NCBI GenBank assembly: GCA_964617955.1
Contig: CAZTXB010000013.1
Coordinates: 23,280 to 87,279 of the forward strand
Source of the DNA: JABWCE01 sp964617955
GTDB lineage: Bacteria > Bacteroidota > Bacteroidia > NS11-12g > UBA9320
Direction: 5' to 3'
Length of the DNA stretch: 64,000 bases
Part shown: positions 32,945-40,998 of the stretch, one piece after another
Position numbering within the stretch: position 1 is the first letter of the stretch
Layout: each line of letters opens with the position of its first letter
The notes under the pieces: model-generated
Database searches by the model: none
What the model saw: the letters and a program-made list of their open reading frames with translations, nothing else
Told to the model about the DNA's origin: nothing
Position numbers and translations under genes: made by a program

Positions 32945-32958
32945 TTGATTTACATCAA
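32945..32958 (-). promoter_or_regulatory. FNR/CRP-type operator (TTGATTTACATCAA)
   Basis: A perfect TTGAT-N4-ATCAA palindrome, the textbook FNR box. Its centre at 32951.5 is about 42 bp upstream of the transcription start predicted from the -7 box. That is the class II activator position (-41.5). It predicts activation of the cytochrome operon by an FNR-family regulator under low oxygen or nitrosative conditions. Confidence 0.6.
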
Positions 32959-32976
32959 TTTTCTGACATAATTTGA

Positions 32977-33912
32977 TTAGAGGGTATAGTACAAGCCACT
33001 TAACAACACCAGTGCGCGCGTTAGCCCATCAGGCCTACTTTCTCTTACAATCAAAGGAGTGGCAGCAGTCGCCATAATTTCAAGTCTTGGGTTAATTTTA
33101 TAATAAACCGAAGTATTAAAATTAAGCGTCAAGCCGGCAGAGCCTTTCAAGGCCATGCTATTGGATTTTTTTTGATCGGCTTCGTCATTTCCTAAATGAT
33201 AAATAGGCAAAAAGCCGAGATTGATCATGGTGTGTTTTATTTTGAATTGCTTGTCTATTCTCAGCATGAGGTCGCCTTTTCTTTTTAAGTTCGCCGACAA
33301 GAAATAATTTTCCTCATCCTTAAGATTTTTATTTTTTGCAAGGGTTTGAAAAGCCAAGGAATCAAACCCGTTTTGGTTGCGGTTAAAAATCGGATTTTGA
33401 ATGCCTAATGAAACGCTCCAGCTGCCGGCAAAATTAAGCTTTGCACCGACAATAAGGTCGGTGGTTCCAAGGCTCAATTGATAGGGCATGGGCAAGCCAA
33501 TATTATCTTTATTAAAGGAGGAGGTGCCTGTGGCAATTCGGGTACCGATCACAAAACTCACAGGGGTATTCCATTTTTTAAGAGTTTTCCATTGGTAGTT
33601 ATAGGTTAAAATGACGTCACCAAGTCCACTGTTGTTTCCAAGCTCACCCTTTATGATATGGGCGGGAATTTTTATTTGAATCTGACTTTTTTCCGAAACT
33701 TTGATAGATGGCTCGAACTGAGGCGTTAGGTAGGTGGTTCCCTGTTCTCCAACCGCAAACCCAAGCGTAAACCCAAGGACGTTTTTAATGGAGTCGGACT
33801 GGCCTGATGGTTTCAGGCTTCCTGCTGTGCAAAACCCGGCATCGCTGCACCCCTGTGCAATCAGAAAATGGGTGGAAAGTAAAGACCAAAAAATAAGAAA
33901 TACTTTTTTCAT
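32977..33912 (-). CDS. Predicted outer-membrane beta-barrel protein of unknown function
   Basis: A 311-residue protein with a signal peptide ending THFLIAQ, followed by QGCSDAGFCTAGSL. It then has amphipathic strands of alternating character through to a C-terminal ALVLLSGLYYTL, consistent with a transporter-like barrel. The Cys pair right after the signal is distinctive and may form a disulfide. I do not recognise a characterised family. It lies 9 bases downstream of the PPK2 gene and 64 bases upstream of the FNR-controlled cytochrome genes, so it may be read from the PPK2 promoter. Confidence 0.72.
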   Translation of the reverse strand: MKKVFLIFWSLLSTHFLIAQGCSDAGFCTAGSLKPSGQSDSIKNVLGFTLGFAVGEQGTTYLTPQFEPSIKVSEKSQIQIKIPAHIIKGELGNNSGLGDVILTYNYQWKTLKKWNTPVSFVIGTRIATGTSSFNKDNIGLPMPYQLSLGTTDLIVGAKLNFAGSWSVSLGIQNPIFNRNQNGFDSLAFQTLAKNKNLKDEENYFLSANLKRKGDLMLRIDKQFKIKHTMINLGFLPIYHLGNDEADQKKSNSMALKGSAGLTLNFNTSVYYKINPRLEIMATAATPLIVRESRPDGLTRALVLLSGLYYTL

Positions 33913-33921
33913 AGGATGGTA

Positions 33922-34818
33922 TTAGGTGTTGTTTAAAATTTTTAATGCTTCTTGCAATTCAGCTTTTTCTGTTTCGCTTGTTTCCGGAAATTTCAAATTA
34001 AGCTCCTGCAACCTATTCAATATGATATCGCAAACGGCAGTGCGCATAAACCACTTGTTATCGGCAGGTATAACATACCATGGCGACTTTTCGGTGGCGG
34101 TTTCTCTAATGGCTTGTTCGTAGCAATTCATATATTGATCCCAAAATCCACTTTCTTTGAGATCGGAAAACTGAAATTTCCAATTCTTATCAGGTTCATT
34201 TATTCTATCTAAAAAGCGTTTCTTTTGTTCCCCTTTAGATACGTTTAAAAAGAACTTAAGGATTAGGTAGCCATTTTCGGTGAGATGTTTTTCAAAATTT
34301 CGAATGGATTCGTATCGTCGCTCCCAAAATTTTTCGTTTAGCTTATCAGTGCTGTCAAGACCCGGAATGGTTTGACCCACAATTATTTCCGGGTGTACTT
34401 TGGCAACGAGCACTTCTTCATAGTAGGACCGATTAAAAATTCCAATCATGCCTCGCTCAGGCAGAGCTACGGTGGTTCGCCAAAGATAATCATGACTCAA
34501 CTCCTTTTCTGAAGGGCGTTTAAAGGAGGTAATGACGCATCCTTGAGGGTTAATCCCTTTTAAAACGTGCTTGATGGTGCTGTCTTTGCCGGCTGCATCC
34601 ATGGCCTGAAAAATTATCAGAATGCTGTGTTTATCTCCGGCAAAAAGTTTTTCCTGTAGTTTGGATAGTTTTTCAATGTCCTCCTCCAATTTATTTTCGG
34701 CGTCATCTTCATCGTCAAAATCAGCGGTGTAGTCTGTTTTGTAGTCATCGATTTTAAACGATTTTCCATCAGAAACTAATATTTTTTTGTCGAGATGAAA
34801 ATTTTCTTTTTGCCCCAT
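33922..34818 (-). CDS. Polyphosphate kinase 2 family phosphotransferase
   Basis: A 298-residue soluble enzyme with the PPK2 Walker A motif AMDAAGKDSTIKHVLKG, the downstream DYLWRTTVALPERG and Walker B region IGIFNRSYYEEVLV, and the lid region WERRYESIRNFEKHL. It transfers phosphate between polyphosphate and nucleotides; whether it favours ADP/GDP or AMP (class I-III) cannot be decided here. It begins with ATG at 34818, close behind a TACTTTTG -7 box. The phosphate-porin gene with its PHO-like box elsewhere in the window hints at active phosphate handling. Confidence 0.93.
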   Translation of the reverse strand: MGQKENFHLDKKILVSDGKSFKIDDYKTDYTADFDDEDDAENKLEEDIEKLSKLQEKLFAGDKHSILIIFQAMDAAGKDSTIKHVLKGINPQGCVITSFKRPSEKELSHDYLWRTTVALPERGMIGIFNRSYYEEVLVAKVHPEIIVGQTIPGLDSTDKLNEKFWERRYESIRNFEKHLTENGYLILKFFLNVSKGEQKKRFLDRINEPDKNWKFQFSDLKESGFWDQYMNCYEQAIRETATEKSPWYVIPADNKWFMRTAVCDIILNRLQELNLKFPETSETEKAELQEALKILNNT

Positions 34819-34825
34819 GCAGATT

Positions 34826-34833
34826 CAAAAGTA
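34826..34833 (-). promoter_or_regulatory. -7 promoter box (TACTTTTG) of the PPK2 gene
   Basis: Exact TAnnTTTG, 7 nt before the ATG at 34818. It gives a very short 5' leader. Confidence 0.5.
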
Positions 34834-35133
34834 GCTATTTTCAATCAAAGATTAAAGATAACTACTGCTTGGGTTTTGAAATTCTTACCTAAAAGGGAAT
34901 CTTGAAGCTTTTCTTAAAAATCAATATCCAGAACCGCCTATTTACTTAAAAGGCGTTCATTAGGGCATGAGGTTATTCTGTTGGCAGAGCCTACATTTTT
35001 ATGCTCAAGCCAGCGGTAGACAAACCAGAGGATAAATCAAGATAGACGCCTACTTTTTTATTTACATGGTATCTTGCACCCAAATGAGAACATTTACTTT
35101 TCTTATGATGTCTCTAAATAGACAGAATAAACA
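34834..35133. other. Gene-free region between the PPK2 gene and the tmRNA terminator
   Basis: About 300 bases with no open frame that looks coding on either strand, no tRNA and no clear hairpin. I see nothing further in it. Confidence 0.5.
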
Positions 35134-35178
35134 TAAAAAAAACCGTAAAGGACTATTTATTAGCCTTTTACGGTTTTT
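35134..35178 (-). terminator. Rho-independent terminator of tmRNA
   Basis: A hairpin with stem AACCGTAAAGG against CCTTTTACGGTT (one bulged T), flanked by an A tract on one side and a T tract on the other. It lies 5 nt beyond the tmRNA 3' end. Confidence 0.8.
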
Positions 35179-35183
35179 AATTG

Positions 35184-35549
35184 TGGAGTTGCGGGGAGTC
35201 GAACCCCGGTCCGGCGAAGGAATTGATTGCGCTTTCTACATGTTTAATGACAATTGATTTTAGGGAAAAAGCCGGTTTGTCATGAGCCAACTTTTAACTT
35301 AGCCTGCGTATTAATCTTTTGGGTTGGCAGACATGGCCCTCAGATTCCCCGTCATTTCGACCACCTTTGACCCTGCCGGTCGGGGAGTAGGCAGGAAGAT
35401 GGATGACATTTGCTTAATCCTAGATTAGGCAGCCATTGCGAAAGAATTATCGCCTGTTATGTTTTGAACCTTCTGATTAAAGAGCTACTGGTACAAGTCT
35501 CTACATGCTTACACACCAATTGCACAACCCGTCAAATCCGGTCAACCCC
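35184..35549 (-). ncRNA. ssrA: Transfer-messenger RNA (tmRNA)
   Basis: The 5' end GGGGTTGACCGGATTTGACG and the 3' T-arm/acceptor (GGTTCGACTCCCCGCAACTCC plus A, read in two parts) form the tRNA-like domain of tmRNA. GGGGTTG pairs with CAACTCC. The tag frame at 35454-35425 reads GDNSFAMAA followed by TAA, with GGC as resume codon. It rescues stalled ribosomes with SmpB and marks the product for proteolysis. Length (366 nt) is ordinary for the phylum. CCA is not encoded. A promoter and a terminator bracket the gene. Confidence 0.95.
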
Positions 35550-35559
35550 AATTGGTATA

Positions 35560-35593
35560 CAAAGATAAGCACAAAGAGGCATGGTTCCTCAAA
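35560..35593 (-). promoter_or_regulatory. tmRNA promoter (-33 TTTG, -7 TATCTTTG)
   Basis: TATCTTTG at 35560-35567 and TTTG at 35590-35593, 22 nt apart, match the Bacteroidota housekeeping sigma consensus. The tmRNA 5' end lies about 10 nt downstream of the -7 box. Confidence 0.65.
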
Positions 35594-35677
35594 GGCTCTG
35601 TCATAATTCTTTTATTTTTGAATGCTTCAACTGTTTTTGATAAACTCATTCTAAACCAATTCTCTGGTTGAAATGCT

Positions 35678-35685
35678 TATTTTCG
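35678..35685 (+). promoter_or_regulatory. -7-like box (TATTTTCG) of the saccharopine/alanine dehydrogenase-like gene
   Basis: One mismatch from TAnnTTTG, ending exactly 4 nt before the ATG at 35690. It predicts a leaderless mRNA. Confidence 0.45.
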
Positions 35686-35689
35686 CAAC

Positions 35690-36901
35690 ATGATCATCTA
35701 TGGATTGCTCCGAGAAGAGAAACAGCCGCCGGACAGACGCGTGGCTTTTACTCCGGATCAATGTGCCGACATAAAAGCCAAAAATAAATTTGTAGACATT
35801 CTGGTGCAATCGTCGGAGCATAGGATTTTTACTGACGAAGAATATATGAATAAGGGTATCAGTGTGGTAGAGAACATGACCTCTTGTGATATATTATTTG
35901 GCATCAAGGAAGTGCCGGCTGAAAAGTTAATCCACCACAAAACCTATCTCTTTTTCTCTCATACCATCAAAAAGCAAAGCCATAACCAGGCAATGTTTAA
36001 AGCCATTTTAAACAAAAAAATTAAAATGGTGGATTACGAATGCCTCACCTGGAAAAATGGGGCCAGAGTTTTAGGATTCGGCCGATTTGCAGGTTTGGTT
36101 GGCGCATATGAAACCCTGAGGGCCTGGGGTATCAGAAAAAGTTTATTCCATACTATCCCTGCCTATGAATGCAAGCATTATGAGGAAATGAAGGGTATCC
36201 TGAATTCAATTTCCAGAGTTTTTAGAGAAGGAAAGTACCGTTTGGTGGTAACAGGGAGCGGTCGAGTATCATCAGGGGTAATTGAAGTCATGAGTGCCCT
36301 GAACCTGAAAAAAGTAAGTCCTGAAGATTTTTTAAATGGCGATTTTACAGAGTCGGTATTTTGTCAATTGGATATTGGCCACCTTTACGAAAATAAAAAT
36401 GGAGGAGCTTTTGACCATGACCACTTTTTTAAAAATCACAACCAATATCAGTCGTTGTTTGCTCCTTATACTAAAAAAACGGATATTTTAATTAATGGGG
36501 TTTATTGGGACAGCGAGCTACCCCGACATTTTGAAGCCGAGGATACCCGCGCTAAGGATTTTAAAATAAAGCTCATTGGAGATATCAGCTGTGATATTAA
36601 TGGCTCAGTGCCCATAACCATTCGGGAAACAGAAAGTCATAGTCCTGTATTTGGCTGGAATCCTCAATTGCAGCAAGAATGTGAGCCATTTCTAGAGCAT
36701 GGAATTGACGTTTTGGCGGTCCCGAATTTGCCCAGTGAATTGCCTGCTGACGCTTCCAAGGCATTCGGTGAAGACTTGCAAAAATATATTTTGCCCGAAT
36801 TGATTAAGCCCGATAGTGTAATGATTAAAAATGCAACACTGTGCGAGAATGGTCGTCTATTGGAAAATCATGCCTTCCTTGAGGATTACGCCTTTGATTG
36901 A
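35690..36901 (+). CDS. NAD(P)-dependent saccharopine/alanine-dehydrogenase-like oxidoreductase
   Basis: A 403-residue protein of the alanine dehydrogenase/PNT N-terminal fold. MIIYGLLREEKQPPDRRVAFTP and LIHHKTYLFFSHTIKKQSHN match lysine-forming saccharopine dehydrogenase-like proteins (Lys1/LKR type). A Rossmann segment follows (LVVTGSGRVSSGVIEVMS), then the domain end HGIDVLAVPNLPSELPADAS. Probable reaction: reversible NAD(P)-linked conversion between saccharopine and lysine plus 2-oxoglutarate; a different amino-acid substrate is possible. The PAP2 gene follows with overlapping or near-overlapping start, so the two are probably one transcript. Confidence 0.75.
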   Translation: MIIYGLLREEKQPPDRRVAFTPDQCADIKAKNKFVDILVQSSEHRIFTDEEYMNKGISVVENMTSCDILFGIKEVPAEKLIHHKTYLFFSHTIKKQSHNQAMFKAILNKKIKMVDYECLTWKNGARVLGFGRFAGLVGAYETLRAWGIRKSLFHTIPAYECKHYEEMKGILNSISRVFREGKYRLVVTGSGRVSSGVIEVMSALNLKKVSPEDFLNGDFTESVFCQLDIGHLYENKNGGAFDHDHFFKNHNQYQSLFAPYTKKTDILINGVYWDSELPRHFEAEDTRAKDFKIKLIGDISCDINGSVPITIRETESHSPVFGWNPQLQQECEPFLEHGIDVLAVPNLPSELPADASKAFGEDLQKYILPELIKPDSVMIKNATLCENGRLLENHAFLEDYAFD

Positions 36902-36909
36902 AAAAAACC

Positions 36910-37488
36910 ATGCGCCGATTATTTGTTCTCATTCTCCTTACTTTTTGGCTTTTTGCGGCAAATGCTCAAAGTATTGACCTTAGGTTATTGCAGAGCATCA
37001 ACTCTCCAAGCCCCCGGCATGATAAATTTTGGATAGGTATAAGCCAAAGTGCAATCCCTGTTTCAATTGCCACACCCCTGTGTTTTTATATTTTGGGCCA
37101 ATCGAAGCATTGGCCGGAAGGCAAAAATAAAGCATTTGTAGCGGCGGGATCCCTTGCCATCAATAGCATGATTACCTTTGGACTGAAGTACAGTATTCAA
37201 AGAGAAAGACCCTATGTAACGCATCAGGATATTTTCAAAGAAACAAAAACAGGACCTTATTCCTTTCCTTCAGGTCATAGCTCCTTGGCCTTTGCCACGG
37301 CCACAAACCTCAGCCTGGCTTACCCAAAATGGTATGTGGCCTTGCCGGCATATTTATGGGCCGGGTCGGTGGGATATAGTCGTATGCATTTGGGTGTGCA
37401 TTACCCAAGCGATGTTTTGGCAGGTGCTTTGGTTGGATGCCTCAGCGGATTTTTAGCTCATAAAATGAACCAAAAAATGATGAAGTAA
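36910..37488 (+). CDS. PAP2-superfamily phosphatase
   Basis: A 192-residue secreted or membrane-anchored phosphatase. A signal peptide ends FAANAQ. The three acid-phosphatase motifs are complete: KYSIQRERPY, PSGHSS and SRMHLGVHYPSDVLAG. It may dephosphorylate lipid phosphates or undecaprenyl diphosphate in the periplasm. The reading frame also allows a TTG start at 36898 that overlaps the preceding stop by 3 bases. The ATG at 36910 gives the better signal peptide. Coupling with the dehydrogenase gene is suggested by this tight spacing, not by function. Confidence 0.88.
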   Translation: MRRLFVLILLTFWLFAANAQSIDLRLLQSINSPSPRHDKFWIGISQSAIPVSIATPLCFYILGQSKHWPEGKNKAFVAAGSLAINSMITFGLKYSIQRERPYVTHQDIFKETKTGPYSFPSGHSSLAFATATNLSLAYPKWYVALPAYLWAGSVGYSRMHLGVHYPSDVLAGALVGCLSGFLAHKMNQKMMK

Positions 37489-37724
37489 GGTTTTACAAGC
37501 AAATGAACCGTGCTAAATGCTTATGAAACAAGGCCTATCTAAAAACTTTAAAATGTTTACTGCAAATATTTTGCAAGCGTTACACAGTATCTTACTAAAA
37601 TAATGAAATGCATTATGGGTTCCGAGCGAAGCGTTTTTATGACAAGCCAAAACGCAAGAGCACCCATCTCGGAGAGGGTAAATTTGTCAAAAGTTAAACC
37701 GAGGTCCTAAAAGTATTGTGGCAT
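37489..37724. other. Gene-free region after the PAP2 gene
   Basis: No coding frame of note. A 31-codon ATG frame near 37615 looks spurious. The region ends in the bidirectional terminator at 37725-37762. Confidence 0.45.
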
Positions 37725-37762
37725 AAAAAAAACCGTCAAAGCTTTCACTTGACGGTTTTTTT
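37725..37762 (-). terminator. Bidirectional rho-independent terminator
   Basis: Stem ACCGTCAA/TTGACGGT (37732-37739 and 37749-37756) with a 9-nt loop, flanked by a 7-A and a 7-T tract. It can end the minus-strand small-protein transcript and the plus-strand PAP2 transcript. Confidence 0.8.
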
Positions 37763-37780
37763 ATGAAAGTAAATTTTCGA

Positions 37781-38026
37781 TTATTCTCCTTTTGGAGTTT
37801 CGGTGGTTTTCTTCTTGCAGCAAGATGATCCTTCCTTTGAACACCCTTTTTTAACTGTAGTTGTTGAAGTCGCTTCACTCTTACAGCATTTTTTCTTTTT
37901 CTTTTTGGCTTTTTTAGGCTCTTCGTGTTTTACGATGCTGGTTTTATTGTAGGTAATGGCTGCCACTGCATCTGATGCAATCATACCACCTATAACCATG
38001 GCCAATACTAATACTAATTTTTTCAT
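37781..38026 (-). CDS. Small secreted lysine- and cysteine-rich protein
   Basis: An 81-residue protein: a signal peptide (to about residue 23, ending SDAVAA) and then a low-complexity mature chain of about 58 residues. It has a run of lysines (KKAKKKKKKCCKSE) and five cysteines arranged CC-C-CC (KKGCSKEGSSCCKKK). No family is recognised. Possible roles are metal binding or attachment to the anionic cell surface. It has its own strong terminator and stands 34 bases from the psd stop, so it is likely a small separate transcript or the end of the psd transcript. Confidence 0.75.
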   Translation of the reverse strand: MKKLVLVLAMVIGGMIASDAVAAITYNKTSIVKHEEPKKAKKKKKKCCKSEATSTTTVKKGCSKEGSSCCKKKTTETPKGE

Positions 38027-38060
38027 TTTCTTGATGATTTATACTACAAAGTTAATTTAC

Positions 38061-38717
38061 TTAGTTCAATTCTGCAATAATGCTTTGTCCTCCTTTGGTC
38101 TTTTCGCCCAATTTAACGTTAAGTTTAGCATTTAATGGGACGAAAACATCCACTCGTGACCCAAATTTGATAAAACCCATTTCTTTGGACTGTTCAACAA
38201 TTTGGCCTTCTTTCACATACCAGCAAATTCTTCGCGCCAATGCACCTGCAATTTGTCGGAATAGGATTTGTTGACCATAGGCCTTTTCGATTACGGTTGT
38301 GGTGCGTTCATTTAACTCACTCGACTTTGGATGCCAGGCCACAAGATACTTACCGGGATGGTATTTAAAATATTTAACTTTCCCAGCCACAGGGTTTCGG
38401 TTCACGTGCACATTCAGAGGCGACATGAAGATTGAAATCTGCATGCATTCGGCATACAAAAATTCTTTTTCAAAAACTTTCTCAATCACCACCACTTTGC
38501 CATCGGCAGGGGCAACCACTGCATTTTCACTTTGGGTTAGTTTGCGAATGGGATTTCTGAAAAATTGAAGTACAATGATAAAAATGAGCAAAGAAAAAAT
38601 TACGATGGTGTTCTTTACAAAGTCATTGGATATATAGCGGTCCGATAAAAAATTAATGCCTATCAGGACAATAGACGCTATGAAAATGGTAGCAAAACCT
38701 TCGCGATGCAGTAACAT
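38061..38717 (-). CDS. psd: Phosphatidylserine decarboxylase proenzyme
   Basis: A 218-residue membrane-associated enzyme of the short (archaeal/Bacteroidota type) Psd family. It has two N-terminal hydrophobic helices, then NAVVAPADGKVVVIE, FMSPLNVHVNRNPVAG and the self-cleavage motif FGSRVDVFVP, where the serine becomes the pyruvoyl group. It makes phosphatidylethanolamine from phosphatidylserine. The ATG overlaps the stop of the glutamate dehydrogenase gene (TAATG), so translation is coupled. cdsA, an earlier step of the same pathway, lies upstream of that dehydrogenase. Confidence 0.94.
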   Translation of the reverse strand: MLLHREGFATIFIASIVLIGINFLSDRYISNDFVKNTIVIFSLLIFIIVLQFFRNPIRKLTQSENAVVAPADGKVVVIEKVFEKEFLYAECMQISIFMSPLNVHVNRNPVAGKVKYFKYHPGKYLVAWHPKSSELNERTTTVIEKAYGQQILFRQIAGALARRICWYVKEGQIVEQSKEMGFIKFGSRVDVFVPLNAKLNVKLGEKTKGGQSIIAELN

Positions 38718-39976
38718 TATAATACGCCTCTTAACCTTTGTGTACTTGCCACTTTATCGATGGCCACTATATAGGCAGCGGTTCTCATACTCACATTGTA
38801 TTTCATGGCGGCATTGTATACCACATCAAAGGCCTGTTTCATGACCCTGTCGGCCCTTCTGTTCACCCGTTCTTCTGTCCAATAATAACCCAGGCGGTTC
38901 TGTACCCATTCAAAATACGAAACGCTTACACCTCCGGCATTGGCAAGGATATCGGGAACTATATTCACATTTTTGTCGAGTAAAATATTATCGGCATTGC
39001 TCGCAATAGGTCCGTTGGCGCCTTCTACCACCAATTTGGCTTTAATGGCATGGGCGTTATCTTCGGTAATCTGATCTTCCATAGCAGCAGGAATCAATAC
39101 ATCTACTCCTAAGGTTAAAAGCTCATCATTGGTAATCTTATCGGCGTTAAATCCTTCTAAGGTTCCATTGTTTTTTGAAACGTAATCAATGGCATCTTCT
39201 ATATCAATTCCGTCCTTTTTATAATACCCCCCTGTAACATCGGATATAGCCACAATTTTCAAACCCTGCATGGCGATAAGTTTGGCTGATATCGAACCAA
39301 CATTTCCAAAACCCTGAACAGCACATGTGCTATTTTGAGGGTCCATTTTTAATTTGGCCATGGCACTTCTGGTCGAAACCATAACACCACGTCCTGTAGC
39401 CTCAACACGGCCTAAAGAACCTCCTAAAATTAAGGGTTTTCCGGTGACCACAGCCGGGCTCGAGATTCCTTTAATTTTTGAGTATTCATCCATGATCCAG
39501 GCCATGGTTTGCTGATTTGTTCCCATATCGGGTGCCGGAATATCGCGGTCGGGGCCAAACACATCTTGCATGGCCGCGGTATAACAGCGGGTTAATCTTT
39601 CTAGCTCGCCGGCGCTCATATTCCGAGGATCGCACTTGATTCCTCCTTTGGCGCCACCATATGGGATTCCTACCACTGCGCACTTCCAAGTCATCCAGGC
39701 AGCTAAGGCCTTTACCTCATCAAGCGTTACATTCATCGAATAACGAATGCCTCCTTTGCTGGGCCCCATACTTGCGGAATGCACAACCCTGATGCCTTCA
39801 AAAACTTTAAGTTTGCCATTGTCGAGGGTAACCGGTAAACTTACAATGACTACCTTCTGCGGATTGATCAACATATCGTAAGTCATTTGATCAAGCCCTA
39901 AAATGTCTGCGGCATTTTTAAATCGCTCCTTCATTGAATCCAGTGGATTCAAATGCTCCTGAATCTTAGCATTCAT
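38717..39976 (-). CDS. Glu/Leu/Phe/Val-family glutamate dehydrogenase
   Basis: A 419-residue enzyme that interconverts glutamate and 2-oxoglutarate plus ammonia. It has the substrate-site segment GPSKGGIRYSMNVTLDEVKALA, the catalytic lysine in PYGGAKGGIKCDP, and the Rossmann motif AVQGFGNVGSISAKL. Size and motif order fit the NAD-type hexameric family. Its promoter is clear at 40015-40043. It sits between cdsA and psd and overlaps psd by one base, so psd depends at least partly on this transcript. Confidence 0.93.
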   Translation of the reverse strand: MNAKIQEHLNPLDSMKERFKNAADILGLDQMTYDMLINPQKVVIVSLPVTLDNGKLKVFEGIRVVHSASMGPSKGGIRYSMNVTLDEVKALAAWMTWKCAVVGIPYGGAKGGIKCDPRNMSAGELERLTRCYTAAMQDVFGPDRDIPAPDMGTNQQTMAWIMDEYSKIKGISSPAVVTGKPLILGGSLGRVEATGRGVMVSTRSAMAKLKMDPQNSTCAVQGFGNVGSISAKLIAMQGLKIVAISDVTGGYYKKDGIDIEDAIDYVSKNNGTLEGFNADKITNDELLTLGVDVLIPAAMEDQITEDNAHAIKAKLVVEGANGPIASNADNILLDKNVNIVPDILANAGGVSVSYFEWVQNRLGYYWTEERVNRRADRVMKQAFDVVYNAAMKYNVSMRTAAYIVAIDKVASTQRLRGVL

Positions 39977-40014
39977 TGCTTATTAAATTTTAGTTCTGGT
40001 TTTAAAATGAGGCG

Positions 40015-40043
40015 CAAAGCTAATGAATTTTATGTGAAGGCAA
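40015..40043 (-). promoter_or_regulatory. Glutamate dehydrogenase promoter (TTG-N18-TAGCTTTG)
   Basis: -7 box TAGCTTTG at 40015-40022 and TTG at 40041-40043 with 18-nt spacing, a good match to the Bacteroidota consensus. The 5' leader would be about 35 nt. Confidence 0.6.
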
Positions 40044-40133
40044 TACAATTTTAAGGATTCATTAGCAATGGAAAAGCTGCTTAGCCCATGCCTTTTAGAA
40101 AATCCTCAAACAGCTCCTTAATCGAGTCTGTTT

Positions 40134-40961
40134 TTAAATAAATTGAAAGTAAACAAAAGCGAGCCAGGCTGCTATGAGACTGGCATCTAGTCGGTCGAGG
40201 ATGCCTCCATGTCCCGGAATAATATTTCCGGAGTCCTTGATATTTAAACTTCTCTTGAGCATAGACTCAAGCAAATCGCCTAAGGTAGCCCCAATGCTAA
40301 TAATAACTCCCAAAATCAGGTATTCAGATAATGTAAACTGTTGCTGCCAAAAATAAATTCCCACTGCACCCGCAACGGTAAATATCAATCCTCCGATGCT
40401 ACCTTCTATGGTTTTTGCAGGCGATATTCGGCTAAACAATGGACGTTTGCCTAACCACTTCCCAATGAGATAGGCAAAGGTATCGTTGGCCCAAATCAGA
40501 ATAAAAATGGCAAGGACCAATTTTCCGTTATAAACCATATTGCCATCGGAATACAAGAATTTTTGATAACCAATGCCATAAAGTAAGGCCAATGAAAAAG
40601 AGATGTAAATCCATGCGGTAATCTGTCGCCCAATCATATCAAAGGGAGCCTTGTGCTTATGAAATAATTCAACAACAAAGAGCAAAACCGTTATCGTTAA
40701 ACCTATACCAAAATAAAGTCTGGGCACAAACATGAACTGCCACAGACAGGTAATCGTGAAGAGGTATAAGCCGCAAGTGATAAATAGGGTTTTTTGTAAA
40801 ATGGAAAGTTCCTTCAAAAGCAGCCCCTTATACTCCCACAAACTCAAAATTGTAAGGATAAAAAATAGGATAAAAGCAGTCCAGCTGCCCATGAGTAATC
40901 CCAATGAAATGAGAGCCACATAAATGCTTCCGGCAATCGCTCTTTTCTTTAAATTGTTCAT
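40134..40961 (-). CDS. cdsA: Phosphatidate cytidylyltransferase
   Basis: A 275-residue integral membrane enzyme with about seven hydrophobic segments and the CDP-diglyceride synthetase signature SMLKRSLNIKDSGNIIPGHGG, followed by ILDRLDASL. It makes CDP-diacylglycerol from phosphatidate and CTP, the precursor for phosphatidylserine and so for Psd. The frame begins TTG-ATG; I take the ATG at 40961. It lies 37 bases downstream of the CPBP protease gene and 157 bases upstream of the dehydrogenase gene. Confidence 0.93.
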   Translation of the reverse strand: MNNLKKRAIAGSIYVALISLGLLMGSWTAFILFFILTILSLWEYKGLLLKELSILQKTLFITCGLYLFTITCLWQFMFVPRLYFGIGLTITVLLFVVELFHKHKAPFDMIGRQITAWIYISFSLALLYGIGYQKFLYSDGNMVYNGKLVLAIFILIWANDTFAYLIGKWLGKRPLFSRISPAKTIEGSIGGLIFTVAGAVGIYFWQQQFTLSEYLILGVIISIGATLGDLLESMLKRSLNIKDSGNIIPGHGGILDRLDASLIAAWLAFVYFQFI

Positions 40962-40998
40962 CAATAATTGTATAAAATTAAAACATTAGTACCATTTT

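Noticed and set aside
40081..40133. Protein-like tail (SIKELFEDFLKGMG) in another frame just beyond the cdsA stop
   Set aside because: It is only about 15 codons long outside cdsA, and cdsA ends normally; no frameshift is needed.
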